Assembly (NCBI RefSeq): GCF_003952185.1
Contig: NZ_RXFS01000003.1
Span: 372,001 to 436,000 of the forward strand
Reading direction: 5' to 3'
DNA: 64,000 bases
Origin: Variovorax sp. 679
Lineage (GTDB): Bacteria; Pseudomonadota; Gammaproteobacteria; Burkholderiales; Burkholderiaceae_C
In this document: one piece after another, positions 1 to 9,533 of the stretch
How positions within the stretch are numbered: position 1 is the stretch's first letter
Layout: every line of letters starts with the position of its first letter
Program-made: the position numbers and the translations under genes
The notes under the pieces: model-generated
What the model was told of the DNA's origin: nothing
Database searches by the model: none
What the model saw: only the letters and a program-made list of their open reading frames with translations

Positions 1-819
1 GATGGGCAGGTCGGGCAGCGTGACGCCGTTGCGGCGCTGCGCGGTGAAGTGCATCTGGCCGCCGACGGCGCGCACGTCGATGGCGCGCACCTGGGCGTCC
101 TCGCCGAAGCCGTAGCTGGTGACCGGGCAGGTCACGTCGGCCACGATCTCGCGCACCGCCGGATCGTCGGTGCAGAGAATGGCCACGCCGTAGAAGGGCA
201 TGCGGTGCAGGAAGTCGACGAAGGCCTTCTTGAGCTTCGCGAAGTCGTGCCCGTAGGTTTCCATGTGGTCGGCGTCGATGTTCGTGACCACCGCCATCAC
301 CGGCAGCAGGTTCAGGAACGAGGCGTCCGACTCGTCGGCCTCCACCACGATGTAGTCGCCGCTGCCGAGCTGCGCGTTGGCGCCGGCGCTGTTCAGGCGT
401 CCGCCGATCACGAAGGTCGGGTCGAGCCCGGCGGCGGCGAGCACGCTCGCCACCAGGCTGGTGGTGGTGGTCTTGCCGTGCGTGCCGGCAATCGCGATGC
501 CCTGCTTCAGGCGCATCAGCTCGGCCAGCATCAGCGCACGCGGCACGACCGGAATGCGCTTCTCGCGTGCGGCCAGCACTTCGGGGTTGTCCGACTGCAC
601 GGCGGTCGAGGTGACGACCGCGTCCGCGCCGTCGATGTGCGCGGCGGCATGACCCACGAAGGTGGCGATGCCCAGGCCGGCGAGGCGGCGCAGCGTGGCG
701 CTGTCGGACAGGTCGGAGCCGGAAATCTTGTAGCCCAGGTTCAGCAGCACCTCGGCGATGCCGCTCATGCCGGACCCACCGATGCCCACGAAATGGATGT
801 GACGAATCGCGTGCTTCAT
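1..819 (-). CDS. murC: UDP-N-acetylmuramate--L-alanine ligase (partial)
   Basis: Cytoplasmic Mur ligase that adds L-alanine to UDP-MurNAc using ATP, the first step in building the peptidoglycan stem peptide. The gene is cut by the left window edge, so only the first 273 codons of a protein usually about 470 residues long are present. The N-terminus shows the [15 protein letters not shown] nucleotide-binding segment, and the ATP-binding GTHGKTTTT motif lies at residues 112-120. The ATG overlaps the murG stop in an ATGA arrangement, which suggests translational coupling. It is the last dcw gene visible here; ddl and ftsQ would be expected beyond the edge. Confidence 0.96.
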   Translation of the reverse strand, partial: MKHAIRHIHFVGIGGSGMSGIAEVLLNLGYKISGSDLSDSATLRRLAGLGIATFVGHAAAHIDGADAVVTSTAVQSDNPEVLAAREKRIPVVPRALMLAELMRLKQGIAIAGTHGKTTTTSLVASVLAAAGLDPTFVIGGRLNSAGANAQLGSGDYIVVEADESDASFLNLLPVMAVVTNIDADHMETYGHDFAKLKKAFVDFLHRMPFYGVAILCTDDPAVREIVADVTCPVTSYGFGEDAQVRAIDVRAVGGQMHFTAQRRNGVTLPDLPI

Positions 820-1880
820 TTGGCAAGCTCCTCGCAGGCGCGGACGACCGCCTCGACGGCTTCGGTCTTCTGCATGGTCTTGGCCTTGGCGGCCTTCTCT
901 ATCAGCGCATCGCGCCCGGTTTTCTGTAGCAAGTCAGCCAGCAATTCAGGAGTGAGGTCGACCTGCTGCACCAGCCAGCCGCCGCCCGCGTCCACGAGGA
1001 AGCGCGCGTTGGTGGTCTGGTGGTCGTCGACCGCCGAGGGGAAAGGCACGAACAGCGCTGCTGCGCCGACGGCCGCGATTTCTGTGACGGTGCTGGCGCC
1101 TGCGCGCGCGACGATGATGTCGGCATCGGCATACGCCTGAGCGGTGTCTTCGATGAAGGGCGTGAGTTCGCCCTCGACGCCCGCGGCCTCGTAGTTGGCG
1201 CGCAGCTCGTCGATCTGCTTGGTGCCGCTCTGGTGCAGCACCTGCGGGCGCGCGGCCAGCTCGATGCGCGCCAGCGCCTGCGGCACCACGGTGTTGAGGC
1301 CGCGCGCGCCGAGGCTGCCGCCCACCACCAGCAGCTTCAGCGGACCGGTGCGGCCCGCGAAACGCTCTGCCGGTTCAGGCTTCGAGGTGAAGGCCGCGCG
1401 CAGCGGGTTGCCCACCCATTGCGCCTTCTTCAGCACGTTGGGGAAGGCGGTGAACACGCGGTCGGCCACGCCCGCCAGCACCTTGTTGGCAAGGCCCGCC
1501 ACCGAGTTCTGCTCGTGCAGCACCAGCGGCTTGCCGACCAGCACGCCCATCATGCCGCCCGGGAAGGTGATGTAGCCACCCAGGCCCACCAGCACGTCGG
1601 GCTTCACGCGGCGTACCACGCGCAGGCTCTGCCAGAAGGCGCGCAGCAGCTTCAGCGGCAACAGGAACAGCGTGAGCGGGCCCTTGCCGCGCACGCCGCC
1701 GAACTGCACGGGCTCGAAGGCGAAGCCGCGCGGCGGAACCAGCTTTTCCTCCATGCTGCCGGGCGCGCCCAGCCAGTGCACCTTCCAGCCTCGTTCGCGC
1801 AGGGCTTCGGCCACCGCGAGTCCGGGGAAGATGTGGCCGCCGGTGCCGCCGGCCATGACGAGTGCTGTGCGGCCGGTCAT
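816..1880 (-). CDS. murG: UDP-GlcNAc:lipid I N-acetylglucosamine transferase
   Basis: Membrane-associated GT-B glycosyltransferase that converts lipid I to lipid II on the inner face of the cytoplasmic membrane. At 354 residues it has the normal family length. The GGTGGH loop that contacts the lipid-linked acceptor is at residues 11-16, and further conserved segments (GLGGY, HEQN, the GGSLGA turn and the RAGASTVTE donor-binding segment) follow in the right order. The start overlaps the ftsW stop by ATGA, and its own stop overlaps the murC start in the same way, so it lies inside one translationally coupled run. Confidence 0.97.
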   Translation of the reverse strand: MTGRTALVMAGGTGGHIFPGLAVAEALRERGWKVHWLGAPGSMEEKLVPPRGFAFEPVQFGGVRGKGPLTLFLLPLKLLRAFWQSLRVVRRVKPDVLVGLGGYITFPGGMMGVLVGKPLVLHEQNSVAGLANKVLAGVADRVFTAFPNVLKKAQWVGNPLRAAFTSKPEPAERFAGRTGPLKLLVVGGSLGARGLNTVVPQALARIELAARPQVLHQSGTKQIDELRANYEAAGVEGELTPFIEDTAQAYADADIIVARAGASTVTEIAAVGAAALFVPFPSAVDDHQTTNARFLVDAGGGWLVQQVDLTPELLADLLQKTGRDALIEKAAKAKTMQKTEAVEAVVRACEELAK

Positions 1881-3175
1881 ACGCGACCTCCCCGCATCAG
1901 CACGCGGTTTTCATAGTCGATGCGCAGCACGATCGCCAGCGCCACGAGGTTCATCAGGATCGCCGAGCCGCCGAAGCTCATCAGCGGCAGCGTCAGGCCC
2001 TTGGTCGGCAGCGCGCCGAGGTTCACGCCCATGTTGATGAAGGTCTGGAAGCCCAGCCACACGCCCACGCCCTGCGCCACGAGGCCCGAGAACACGCGGT
2101 CGAGCGCGATGGCCTGGCGGCCGATGTGCATGATCCGGCGCGTGAGCCAGAGGAACATGCCGATGATCAGCAGCACGCCGATCAGGCCGAACTCCTCGCC
2201 GATCACGGCCAGCAGGAAGTCGGTATGCGCCTCGGGCAGCCAGTGCAGCTTCTCGACGCTGCCGCCCAGGCCCACGCCGAAGACCTCGCCGCGCCCGATG
2301 GCGATCAGCGAGTGCGACAGCTGGTAGCCCTTGCCGAGCGCGTGCTCCTCGCTCCACGGATCGAGGTACGCAAAGATGCGTTCGCGGCGCCATGGGCTGC
2401 TCGCGACGATCGTGCCGAAGGCCACCACCACCAGCGCGGCAATCAGGAAGAACATGCGCGCGTTCACGCCGCCCAGGAACAGGATGCCCATGGCGATCAC
2501 GGCGATCACCATGAAGGCGCCCATGTCGGGCTCGGCCATCACCAGCATGCCGACCACCACCACCGCGACGCCCATCGGCAGCACGGCGCGGAAGAAGCGC
2601 TCCTTGATCTCCATCTTGCGCACCATGTAGCTGGCGGCGTAGAGCACCATCGCGAGCTTGGCCAGCTCCGAGGGCTGGAAGCGCATGAAGCCCATCGGCA
2701 ACCAGCGGCGCGCGCCGTTCACGTTGATGCCGATGTGCGGAATGAGCACGGCCACCAGCAGCAGCAGCGAGGCCACGAAGAGCCAGGGCGCGGCGCGCTC
2801 CCAGGTCTTCATCGGGATCTGGAAGGCCAGCAGCGCGGCGATGAACGCGAACACCACCGAGGCCGCGTGCCGTGTGAGGAAGTACGAGGCGCTGTAGCCG
2901 GCGCGCGCGAAGCGCGGGTTGTCGGGCAGCGCGATGGAGGCCGAATACACCATGATCAGGCCCCAGGTCAGCAGCGCCACCGTGACCCAGACCAGCGCCT
3001 GGTCGAAGCCCAGCACGCGCATCGGCGTGGCTTTTGTCTGCGCGATGCCGGCGCCGCCCAGCCGCACGGGCAGGTGCACGGGCAGCGAGTCGATCCCGCT
3101 GCGGGCGCGCCTGAACCAGCCGCCGAAACGGCTGGTGGATGCGTTGGGCGTTGCGCCTGAGGCGGCAGAGTTCAA
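1877..3175 (-). CDS. ftsW: Peptidoglycan glycosyltransferase FtsW (SEDS family)
   Basis: Integral membrane SEDS protein that polymerises lipid II at the division septum together with FtsI. It is 432 residues long, with a cytoplasmic N-terminal stretch of about 50 residues followed by about ten hydrophobic segments. The SEDS hallmarks NGARRWLP and FQPSELAK are present, and the C-terminal part has the MSFGGSA segment. A second in-frame ATG about 50 codons in (MRVLGFDQ) is an alternative start; the longer form is preferred because its ATG overlaps the murD stop (ATGA). It lies between murD and murG, as in other dcw clusters. Confidence 0.96.
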   Translation of the reverse strand: MNSAASGATPNASTSRFGGWFRRARSGIDSLPVHLPVRLGGAGIAQTKATPMRVLGFDQALVWVTVALLTWGLIMVYSASIALPDNPRFARAGYSASYFLTRHAASVVFAFIAALLAFQIPMKTWERAAPWLFVASLLLLVAVLIPHIGINVNGARRWLPMGFMRFQPSELAKLAMVLYAASYMVRKMEIKERFFRAVLPMGVAVVVVGMLVMAEPDMGAFMVIAVIAMGILFLGGVNARMFFLIAALVVVAFGTIVASSPWRRERIFAYLDPWSEEHALGKGYQLSHSLIAIGRGEVFGVGLGGSVEKLHWLPEAHTDFLLAVIGEEFGLIGVLLIIGMFLWLTRRIMHIGRQAIALDRVFSGLVAQGVGVWLGFQTFINMGVNLGALPTKGLTLPLMSFGGSAILMNLVALAIVLRIDYENRVLMRGGRV

Positions 3176-5319
3176 ACCGGGTCCTCCGTCGTCGAATCGC
3201 CCAGGCCGCGCGGGCTGTCCTCGTAGGCCTGCACGGCCTCGCGGAACACCTCGGCGCGGTGCGCGTAGTCCTTGAACATGTCGAAGCTCGCACAGGCCGG
3301 TGACAACAACACGGCATCGCCGGGGTTGGCGCGCGCGGACGCGAGCTTCACGGCCTCGTCCATCGAGGCGGCGTGCAGCAGCGAGACGCCCGTCGATGCC
3401 AGCGCGGCTTCGATGAGCGGCGCGTCGCGGCCGATGAGCACCACGGCGCGCGCGTACTGGCGCACCGGCGCGGCCAGCGGCTCGAAGTCCTGTCCCTTGC
3501 CTTCGCCACCAAGGATGACGACCACGCGGCGCTCCTCGCCGAGGCCGGTCAGCGCGGCCGCCGTGGCACCGACGTTGGTGCCCTTGCTGTCGTCGAAATA
3601 CTCGATGTCGTCAATGATGGCGACGGGCTCCACGCGATGCGGCTCGCCGCTGTACTCGCGCAGGCCGTAGAGCATGGCGTTCAACGGGCAGCCGGCGGCG
3701 CTGGCCAGTGCAAGCGCCGCCAGGGCATTCATGGCGTTGTGGCGGCCGCGGATGCGCAGCGCGTCGGCGGGCATCAGGCGCTGCAGGAAGATTTCTTCTT
3801 CCACCACGGCGCCCCGCTTGCGCTTCTGGGTTTCATCGGCTTCCAGCGCGCGCACCAGCCAGGCCATGCCGTTGACGCGCTCGATGCCGTAGTCGCCCGG
3901 GCGCAGCGGCATGGCACCGCCGAAGGTGACGTGCGTGCGGATCTGCGGACGCTGCAGCTTGACCTTGACGGGCGCGGGCAACATGGCCATCACGCCGGCA
4001 TCGTCGCGGTTGAGGATCATCAGGCCTTGCGCGCCGAAGATGCGCGCCTTGGCCGCGCCATAGGCCGCCATGTCGCCATGCCAGTCGAGATGGTCCTGCG
4101 TGAGGTTGAGCACGGTGGCGGCGGTGGGCTCGAAGCCCTGCACGCCGTCGAGCTGGAAGCTGGACAGCTCCAGCACCCACACCTCGGGCAGCGTGTCGGC
4201 ATCCATGTGCGCCGAGAGCGTGTCGAGCAGCGTCGGGCCGATGTTGCCGGCGACGGCCACGGTCTTGCCGGCGCGCTCGACCAGTTGGCCGGTGAGCGAG
4301 GTGACTGTCGTCTTGCCGTTGGTGCCGGTGATGGCGAGCACCGCGGGCGTGTAGCCCTTGGGCGCCTCGGGTTCGACGGGCGGCGCCAGTTCGAGTTGTG
4401 GCGAGGCCTCTTCCTCGACGGCTGCCGAGGCTGGATTTGTGGCGGAGATTTCGGCGATTCTCGCGACGAATTCCGCGGCTTCCTTCGCGGCGGTCGGAAC
4501 GTAGGGCTTGCCGGTGACGGGCAGGCGCGAAGCGGTGGCAGGCGCGGCAGCGGGCGCCGCTGCCGGGGCTTCGGGCGTTTCGGCCGCGACCGCCTCGGTG
4601 GCTTCCGATGTCGATTCGGGCGCGACTTCTGCTGCCGGCTCTTCTGCGACAGCCTCCACGGCCTCGGCCGGCGCAGGCGTTTCGTCCTGCGGCGGCAGCA
4701 CGGCTACGCTCATCGACGGATCGCGCGGCATGGCCTCGGCCTGGGCGGGCACAACCGGTTCGGGCGCAGGCGCGACGGCGGCTTCAGGCGCTGCAGCTTC
4801 GGCATGCTGCACCGGCTCAGCCTCGGCCACTGCCTGATCGGCGGGCGCGGGTTCGTCCAGCGGCAGCTGCGCCTGAGCTTCGGGCTCGACGACTTCCACA
4901 GGCGCTTCGGCCACAGGTTCAGCCGTGGCTTCCGCCTCGGTTTCCGGCTCGGCTTCCACCACCGGCACATCGACGGTCCGCAGATCGAGCAACGCACGCG
5001 CGAACAGGTCCAGCTCACCGCCCACCGGCAGGCCCACGGCACGCGCCGCGTCCGCCACCGGCGCGATGGTCTCGGGCGACAGGCCCGGCGAGCGGTACAC
5101 GGCGCGGATCGGCGTTCCCTCGACCAGCGCGGCCGAGAACGGCCCGCCGACGAAGCTCACGCCGGGCAGCTCCTCGCGCAGCGTGGAGAGCAGCGCCGGC
5201 GCCTCGCGCGTGTCGGCCACGGTCACGACCGCGCCGTGCCGCGCGCACCAGCGCGTCATCGCCAGCCCGGACGCGCCGAGGCCGAGGATGAGGACGGGGA
5301 GGTCTTTCAGGTGCCGCAT
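3172..5319 (-). CDS. murD: UDP-N-acetylmuramoyl-L-alanine--D-glutamate ligase with a large Ala/Glu/Pro-rich insertion
   Basis: Cytoplasmic ATP-dependent ligase adding D-glutamate to UDP-MurNAc-L-Ala. The fold is complete: an N-terminal Rossmann domain (LILGLGASG near residue 11, ending at [10 protein letters not shown], residues 101-110), the P-loop TGTNGKTT (331-338) and C-terminal ligase segments such as DDSKGTN. At 715 residues it is much longer than the usual 440-510. The excess is a single block of low complexity, about residues 113-320, rich in Ala, Glu, Pro and Val, between the UDP-binding domain and the ATPase domain. The frame is open throughout, so this is not a frameshift or gene fusion. 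The stop overlaps ftsW by ATGA; mraY ends 19 bases upstream. Confidence 0.95.
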   Translation of the reverse strand: MRHLKDLPVLILGLGASGLAMTRWCARHGAVVTVADTREAPALLSTLREELPGVSFVGGPFSAALVEGTPIRAVYRSPGLSPETIAPVADAARAVGLPVGGELDLFARALLDLRTVDVPVVEAEPETEAEATAEPVAEAPVEVVEPEAQAQLPLDEPAPADQAVAEAEPVQHAEAAAPEAAVAPAPEPVVPAQAEAMPRDPSMSVAVLPPQDETPAPAEAVEAVAEEPAAEVAPESTSEATEAVAAETPEAPAAAPAAAPATASRLPVTGKPYVPTAAKEAAEFVARIAEISATNPASAAVEEEASPQLELAPPVEPEAPKGYTPAVLAITGTNGKTTVTSLTGQLVERAGKTVAVAGNIGPTLLDTLSAHMDADTLPEVWVLELSSFQLDGVQGFEPTAATVLNLTQDHLDWHGDMAAYGAAKARIFGAQGLMILNRDDAGVMAMLPAPVKVKLQRPQIRTHVTFGGAMPLRPGDYGIERVNGMAWLVRALEADETQKRKRGAVVEEEIFLQRLMPADALRIRGRHNAMNALAALALASAAGCPLNAMLYGLREYSGEPHRVEPVAIIDDIEYFDDSKGTNVGATAAALTGLGEERRVVVILGGEGKGQDFEPLAAPVRQYARAVVLIGRDAPLIEAALASTGVSLLHAASMDEAVKLASARANPGDAVLLSPACASFDMFKDYAHRAEVFREAVQAYEDSPRGLGDSTTEDPV

Positions 5320-5338
5320 GCTTCTTCTCTTCTTCCGT

Positions 5339-6517
5339 TCACCGCAGCTTCAGCGTCGAAAGGCCCACGAGGCACAGCAGCATCGTGATGATCCAGAAGC
5401 GCACCACGACCTGCGTCTCGCGCCAGCCGCTCTTCTCGAAGTGATGGTGCAGCGGCGCCATCTTGAGCACGCGCCGGCCTTCGCCGAAGCGCTTCTTCGT
5501 GTACTTGAAGTACGTGACCTGCGCCATCACCGAGATCGCCTCGACCACGAAGATGCCGCCCATGATGAAGAACACGATCTCCTGGCGTACGATGACCGCG
5601 ATGGTGCCCAGCGCGCCGCCGAGCGCCAGCGCGCCCACGTCGCCCATGAAGACCTGCGCCGGATGCGTGTTGAACCACAGGAACGCGAGCCCCGCGCCGG
5701 CCATGGCCGAGCAGAACACCAGCAGCTCGCCCGAGCCCGGGATGTTGGGGAACAGCAGGTACTTGGAGTACACCGCGCTGCCCGTGACGTAGGCGAACAC
5801 GCCCAGCGCCGAGCCCACCATCACCACCGGCATGATCGCCAGCCCGTCGAGGCCGTCGGTCAGGTTCACGGCATTGCTCGCACCCACGATCACGAGGTAG
5901 GTGAGGATCACGAAGCCGATGCCGCCCAGCGGATAGCTCACTTCCTTGAAGAAGGGCACCAGCAGGTTGATCTTGGGCGGAAAGTCGAGGTCGAAGCCCG
6001 ACTGCACCCATGCGAAGAACAGCTGCACCACGCGCCAGTTGGAGCTTTCCGAGATGCTGAAGAGCAGGTAGAAGCCAGCGATCAGGCCGACCACCGACTG
6101 CCAGAAATACTTCTCGCGCGAGCGCATGCCTTCGGGGTCCTTGCGCACCACCTTGCGCCAGTCGTCCACCCAGCCGATGGCGCCGAAGCCCATCGTGACC
6201 CACAGCACGATCCACACGAACCTGTTCGAGATGTCGAACCACAGCAGCGTGGCGAAGGCGATGGAGAACAGCACCAGCACGCCGCCCATGGTTGGCGTAC
6301 CGCTCTTGGTCAGGTGCGTTTCCATGCCGTAGCCGCGCACCGGCTGGCCGATCTTGAGCGCGGCGAGGCGGCGGATCACGTAGGGGCCGGCCACCAGGCC
6401 GACCACGAGCGCCGTCAGCGCGGCCATCAGCGCGCGGAAGGTGAGGTACTGGAAGATGCGCAGGAACCCGAACTCGGGCGACAGCGTCTGCAGCCATTGG
6501 GCCAGTGTCAGCAGCAT
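5339..6517 (-). CDS. mraY: Phospho-N-acetylmuramoyl-pentapeptide transferase
   Basis: Inner-membrane enzyme that transfers phospho-MurNAc-pentapeptide from UDP to undecaprenyl phosphate, making lipid I. It is 392 residues long with about ten membrane segments. Diagnostic motifs are the KSGTPTMGG loop near the N-terminus, the [10 protein letters not shown] segment holding catalytic aspartates, and the C-terminal APLHHHFE cluster. The start ([10 protein letters not shown]) lies 15 bases beyond the murF stop, and murD begins 19 bases after its own stop, so the gene is embedded in the dcw transcript. Confidence 0.97.
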   Translation of the reverse strand: MLLTLAQWLQTLSPEFGFLRIFQYLTFRALMAALTALVVGLVAGPYVIRRLAALKIGQPVRGYGMETHLTKSGTPTMGGVLVLFSIAFATLLWFDISNRFVWIVLWVTMGFGAIGWVDDWRKVVRKDPEGMRSREKYFWQSVVGLIAGFYLLFSISESSNWRVVQLFFAWVQSGFDLDFPPKINLLVPFFKEVSYPLGGIGFVILTYLVIVGASNAVNLTDGLDGLAIMPVVMVGSALGVFAYVTGSAVYSKYLLFPNIPGSGELLVFCSAMAGAGLAFLWFNTHPAQVFMGDVGALALGGALGTIAVIVRQEIVFFIMGGIFVVEAISVMAQVTYFKYTKKRFGEGRRVLKMAPLHHHFEKSGWRETQVVVRFWIITMLLCLVGLSTLKLR

Positions 6518-6532
6518 GTGGTTTCGCGCGGC

Positions 6533-7975
6533 TCATGCGTCATGGCCGCCCTCCTCTTGTTGTTGTGGTTGTTGTGCCTGTGCCTCGACGACCTGCACCA
6601 CGCGCTCCATCTTCATGAAGCGCGATCCCTTCACGAGCACGCTGCCGACCTGCGGCAGGCGCGCGAGCACGGCCGCGCTCAGCGCGCCGAACTCTTCGAA
6701 ATGACGTCCGTCGGCACCGCCGAAGGCGGCGACGGTGTGCGCCGTCGCGGCGCCCAGCGCATAGACGGACTCGATGCCGCGCAGGCGGGCGTGTTCGCCG
6801 ACCTCGGCGTGGAACTCGGGCGAGCGGTCGCCCACCTCGCCCATGTCGCCGAGCACAAGCAGGCGCGGGCCCGGCAGGGCTGCGAGCACGTCGATGGCGG
6901 CGATCACGGAATCGGGGTTGGCGTTGTAGCTGTCGTCGACCAGCGTGATCGCATGGCCGCCGGGCAACGCGATCTCGCTGGCGCGCGAGCGGCCCTTGAC
7001 CGGCTCGAAGGCCGACAGGCCGGCACCGATGATCTCCAGCGACACACCCGCCGCGAGCGCGCAGGCCGTGGCGGCAAGTGCATTGACGACGTTGTGCCGG
7101 CCCGCGATGTGCAGGCGTGCATCGAAGTCGCCCACCGGCGTGCGGATGCTCACGGCCCAGGCGCCCTGCTTCCATTCGGCGCCTTGCAGAGAGACGTCGG
7201 CGTCCTCGTGCTCGCCGAAGGTCAGGCAGCGGCGCGAGCCGCCGTCGAGCGCCATGTCGGTCCACAGCGAGGTGAACTCGTCGCCGTAGGGGAAGACGGC
7301 CGTGCCGTCTTCGGGCAGTACAGCGAACACGGCCGCGTTCTCGACGGCCACCGCCTCGACGGTGGCCATGAACTCCTGGTGCTCGCGCTGCGCGTTGTTG
7401 ACCAGCGCGATGGTCGGGCGCGAGATGGCGGCCAGCCGCGCGATCTCGCCCGGATGGTTCATGCCCAGCTCGAGCACCGCGCGCTGGTGCTGCGCGCGCA
7501 GGCGCAGCAGCGTGAGCGGCACGCCGATCTCGTTGTTGAAGTTGCCGGCCGTGGCCAGCGCACGCTCGGCGCGGAAGGCGAACAGCACGGCCGCGATCAT
7601 CTGCGTCACCGTGGTCTTGCCGTTGCTGCCGGTCACGGCGATGAGCGGCAGGTCGAACTGCGCGCGCCAGCCCGCGCCGAGCGCGCCGAGCGCGACCAGC
7701 GAATCGGGCACTTCGAGGCCGGCGAGGCCCGCGGCCTCCAGCCCGTGGTGCGCAATGGCGGCCACCGCCCCCTGCTTCTTCGCGTCGGCGAGGAAGTCGT
7801 TGGCGTCGAAGCGCTCGCCCTTGAGCGCGACGAACAGGTCGCCGGGCGCGAGCGTGCGCGTGTCGGTGTGCACGCGGGCGATGACGGTCGAGGCGTCACC
7901 CACCAGGCGCGAACCCGGGATCCACTGCTGCACCTGGGCCAGCGTGATGTCGAGGGGCGTCGTGATGCCGGTCAT
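6533..7975 (-). CDS. murF: UDP-MurNAc-tripeptide--D-alanyl-D-alanine ligase
   Basis: Cytoplasmic Mur ligase that adds the D-Ala-D-Ala dipeptide, completing UDP-MurNAc-pentapeptide. The chosen start (MTGITTPLD) gives 480 residues; the open frame runs further upstream, but this ATG overlaps the murE stop by ATGA and matches the usual family start. The ATP-binding GSNGKTT is at residues 116-122, followed by NNEIGVPLT and LELGMNHPGEI, both typical of MurF. The C-terminus ends in a short Gln/Glu-rich tail. Confidence 0.95.
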   Translation of the reverse strand: MTGITTPLDITLAQVQQWIPGSRLVGDASTVIARVHTDTRTLAPGDLFVALKGERFDANDFLADAKKQGAVAAIAHHGLEAAGLAGLEVPDSLVALGALGAGWRAQFDLPLIAVTGSNGKTTVTQMIAAVLFAFRAERALATAGNFNNEIGVPLTLLRLRAQHQRAVLELGMNHPGEIARLAAISRPTIALVNNAQREHQEFMATVEAVAVENAAVFAVLPEDGTAVFPYGDEFTSLWTDMALDGGSRRCLTFGEHEDADVSLQGAEWKQGAWAVSIRTPVGDFDARLHIAGRHNVVNALAATACALAAGVSLEIIGAGLSAFEPVKGRSRASEIALPGGHAITLVDDSYNANPDSVIAAIDVLAALPGPRLLVLGDMGEVGDRSPEFHAEVGEHARLRGIESVYALGAATAHTVAAFGGADGRHFEEFGALSAAVLARLPQVGSVLVKGSRFMKMERVVQVVEAQAQQPQQQEEGGHDA

Positions 7976-9531
7976 GCCGTGGCTCCCCGCCTTGCCAGCG
8001 CCTGCAGCGCGTGGGCCTTGTCCGAGAACTCGATGCGCTGGCCGGCGATTTCCTGCCAGGCCTCGTGGCCCTTGCCGGCGATCAGCACCACGTCTTGCGG
8101 CGCGGCTTGTGCGATCGCGTCGGCGATGGCGGCCGCGCGATCGGGTTGCACCTGCGCCGCGTCGGGGCGAGAGAAGCCGCGCAGCACCTGGCTGATGATC
8201 GCGTCGGGCTTTTCGCTGCGCGGGTTGTCGCTGGTGACGATCACGCGGTCGGCCTGGCGTTCGGCGACGGCGGCCATCATCGGGCGCTTGATCGGGTCGC
8301 GGTCGCCGCCGCAGCCGAACAGGCACCAGAGCGCGCCGCCGCGCTGCTTCGCCAGCGGACGCAGGCCGATCAGCGCCTTGTCGAGCGCATCGGGCGTGTG
8401 GGCGTAGTCGACCACGGCCAGCGGCGTTCCTTCGCCGGTGCCCGCGCGGTCCATGCGCCCCGGCACGCTGGTGAGGTTGGCGCAGGCGGCCACGGCCTGC
8501 GCCAGCGTGAGGCCCAGCGCGCGCAGCGTGCCGAGCACGCCCAGCAGGTTCGACACGTTGTACTGGCCGATGAGCCCGGTCGACACGCGCTCCACGGCAG
8601 CCGTGCCGTGCTCGGCCACCGAGAACTGCAGGCCCTGCGCGTCGTAGCCGATGTCGCGCGCCACGAGGCGTGCCGGCTTGCCGCCGGCCGAGACGGTCCA
8701 GACGTCGAGCGCGCCGATGCCGGCGTCGATCAGGTTCGCGCACAGGCTGGCGCCGTGCGTGTCGTCGATGTTGATGACCGCCGCACGCAGGCCGGGCCAG
8801 CGGAACAGCTCCGCCTTGGCCTGCCAGTAGGCGTCCATGCTGCCGTGGTAGTCCAGGTGGTCCTGCGTGAAGTTGGTGAACACGGCCACCGCGATCTGCG
8901 CGCCGTCGAGGCGGCGCTCGGCGATGCCGATGGACGAGGCCTCGATGGCGCAGGCGCCGAAGCCGCGCTCGACCAGCGAGCGCAGCTCGCGCTGCATCAT
9001 CACCGGGTCGGGCGTGGTGAGGCCGGTGTAGGTCAGCTCGGGCGGCACGCCGATGCCCAGCGTGCCCATCACGGCGCAGGGCGACGGCGCGTCGCGCTGC
9101 ATGGTGCCGTCGGGCTTCATCACGCGAACGCCACCCGCCGCGCGCAACGTGGAGAGCGATTCGGCCAGCCACCAGGCGGTGGAGGTCTTGCCGTTGGTGC
9201 CGGTCACGGCCAGCAGTTCGAGCAGGGCCGAGGGGTTGTCGTAGTAGGCCGAGGCGATCGGGCCGGTGGCGGCCTTCAGGCCGGGGTAGCTCACGACGCG
9301 CTCATCACCATCGAAGCCGAAGGGCTCGACGCCCTCGTGCTCCACCAGGCAGACAGCGGCGCCCTGCGCCAGCGCCGCCGCCACGTGCTTGCGCCCGTCG
9401 GTGGCGGCGCCGGGCCAGGCGATGAATACATCGCCCGCGCCCACGGCACGGCTGTCGGCATGCAGCGCGGCCTGCGGCGCGCGCTCCTTGAGCCAGGCGG
9501 CCACCAGTTGGGGGGAAGTGAAGGTCAGCAT
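7972..9531 (-). CDS. murE: UDP-MurNAc-L-Ala-D-Glu--meso-diaminopimelate ligase
   Basis: Cytoplasmic ligase adding the third stem-peptide residue. It is 519 residues long, with the ATP-binding GTNGKTS at residues 111-117 and NFTQDHLDYHG downstream. The DNPR motif near the C-terminus (SDNPRSEKP) is the accepted marker for meso-diaminopimelate specificity over lysine, consistent with a Gram-negative wall and with dapF elsewhere in this window. The stop overlaps the murF ATG, and the start is 2 bases from the ftsI stop. Confidence 0.96.
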   Translation of the reverse strand: MLTFTSPQLVAAWLKERAPQAALHADSRAVGAGDVFIAWPGAATDGRKHVAAALAQGAAVCLVEHEGVEPFGFDGDERVVSYPGLKAATGPIASAYYDNPSALLELLAVTGTNGKTSTAWWLAESLSTLRAAGGVRVMKPDGTMQRDAPSPCAVMGTLGIGVPPELTYTGLTTPDPVMMQRELRSLVERGFGACAIEASSIGIAERRLDGAQIAVAVFTNFTQDHLDYHGSMDAYWQAKAELFRWPGLRAAVINIDDTHGASLCANLIDAGIGALDVWTVSAGGKPARLVARDIGYDAQGLQFSVAEHGTAAVERVSTGLIGQYNVSNLLGVLGTLRALGLTLAQAVAACANLTSVPGRMDRAGTGEGTPLAVVDYAHTPDALDKALIGLRPLAKQRGGALWCLFGCGGDRDPIKRPMMAAVAERQADRVIVTSDNPRSEKPDAIISQVLRGFSRPDAAQVQPDRAAAIADAIAQAAPQDVVLIAGKGHEAWQEIAGQRIEFSDKAHALQALARRGATA

Positions 9532-9533
9532 CT

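Noticed and set aside
4925..8407. A 1160-codon plus-strand open frame across murD, mraY, murF and murE
   Set aside because: It is antisense to four intact conserved genes, is His/Arg/Ala-rich with no domain, and is a by-product of GC-rich codon bias; many similar shadows occur in the window.
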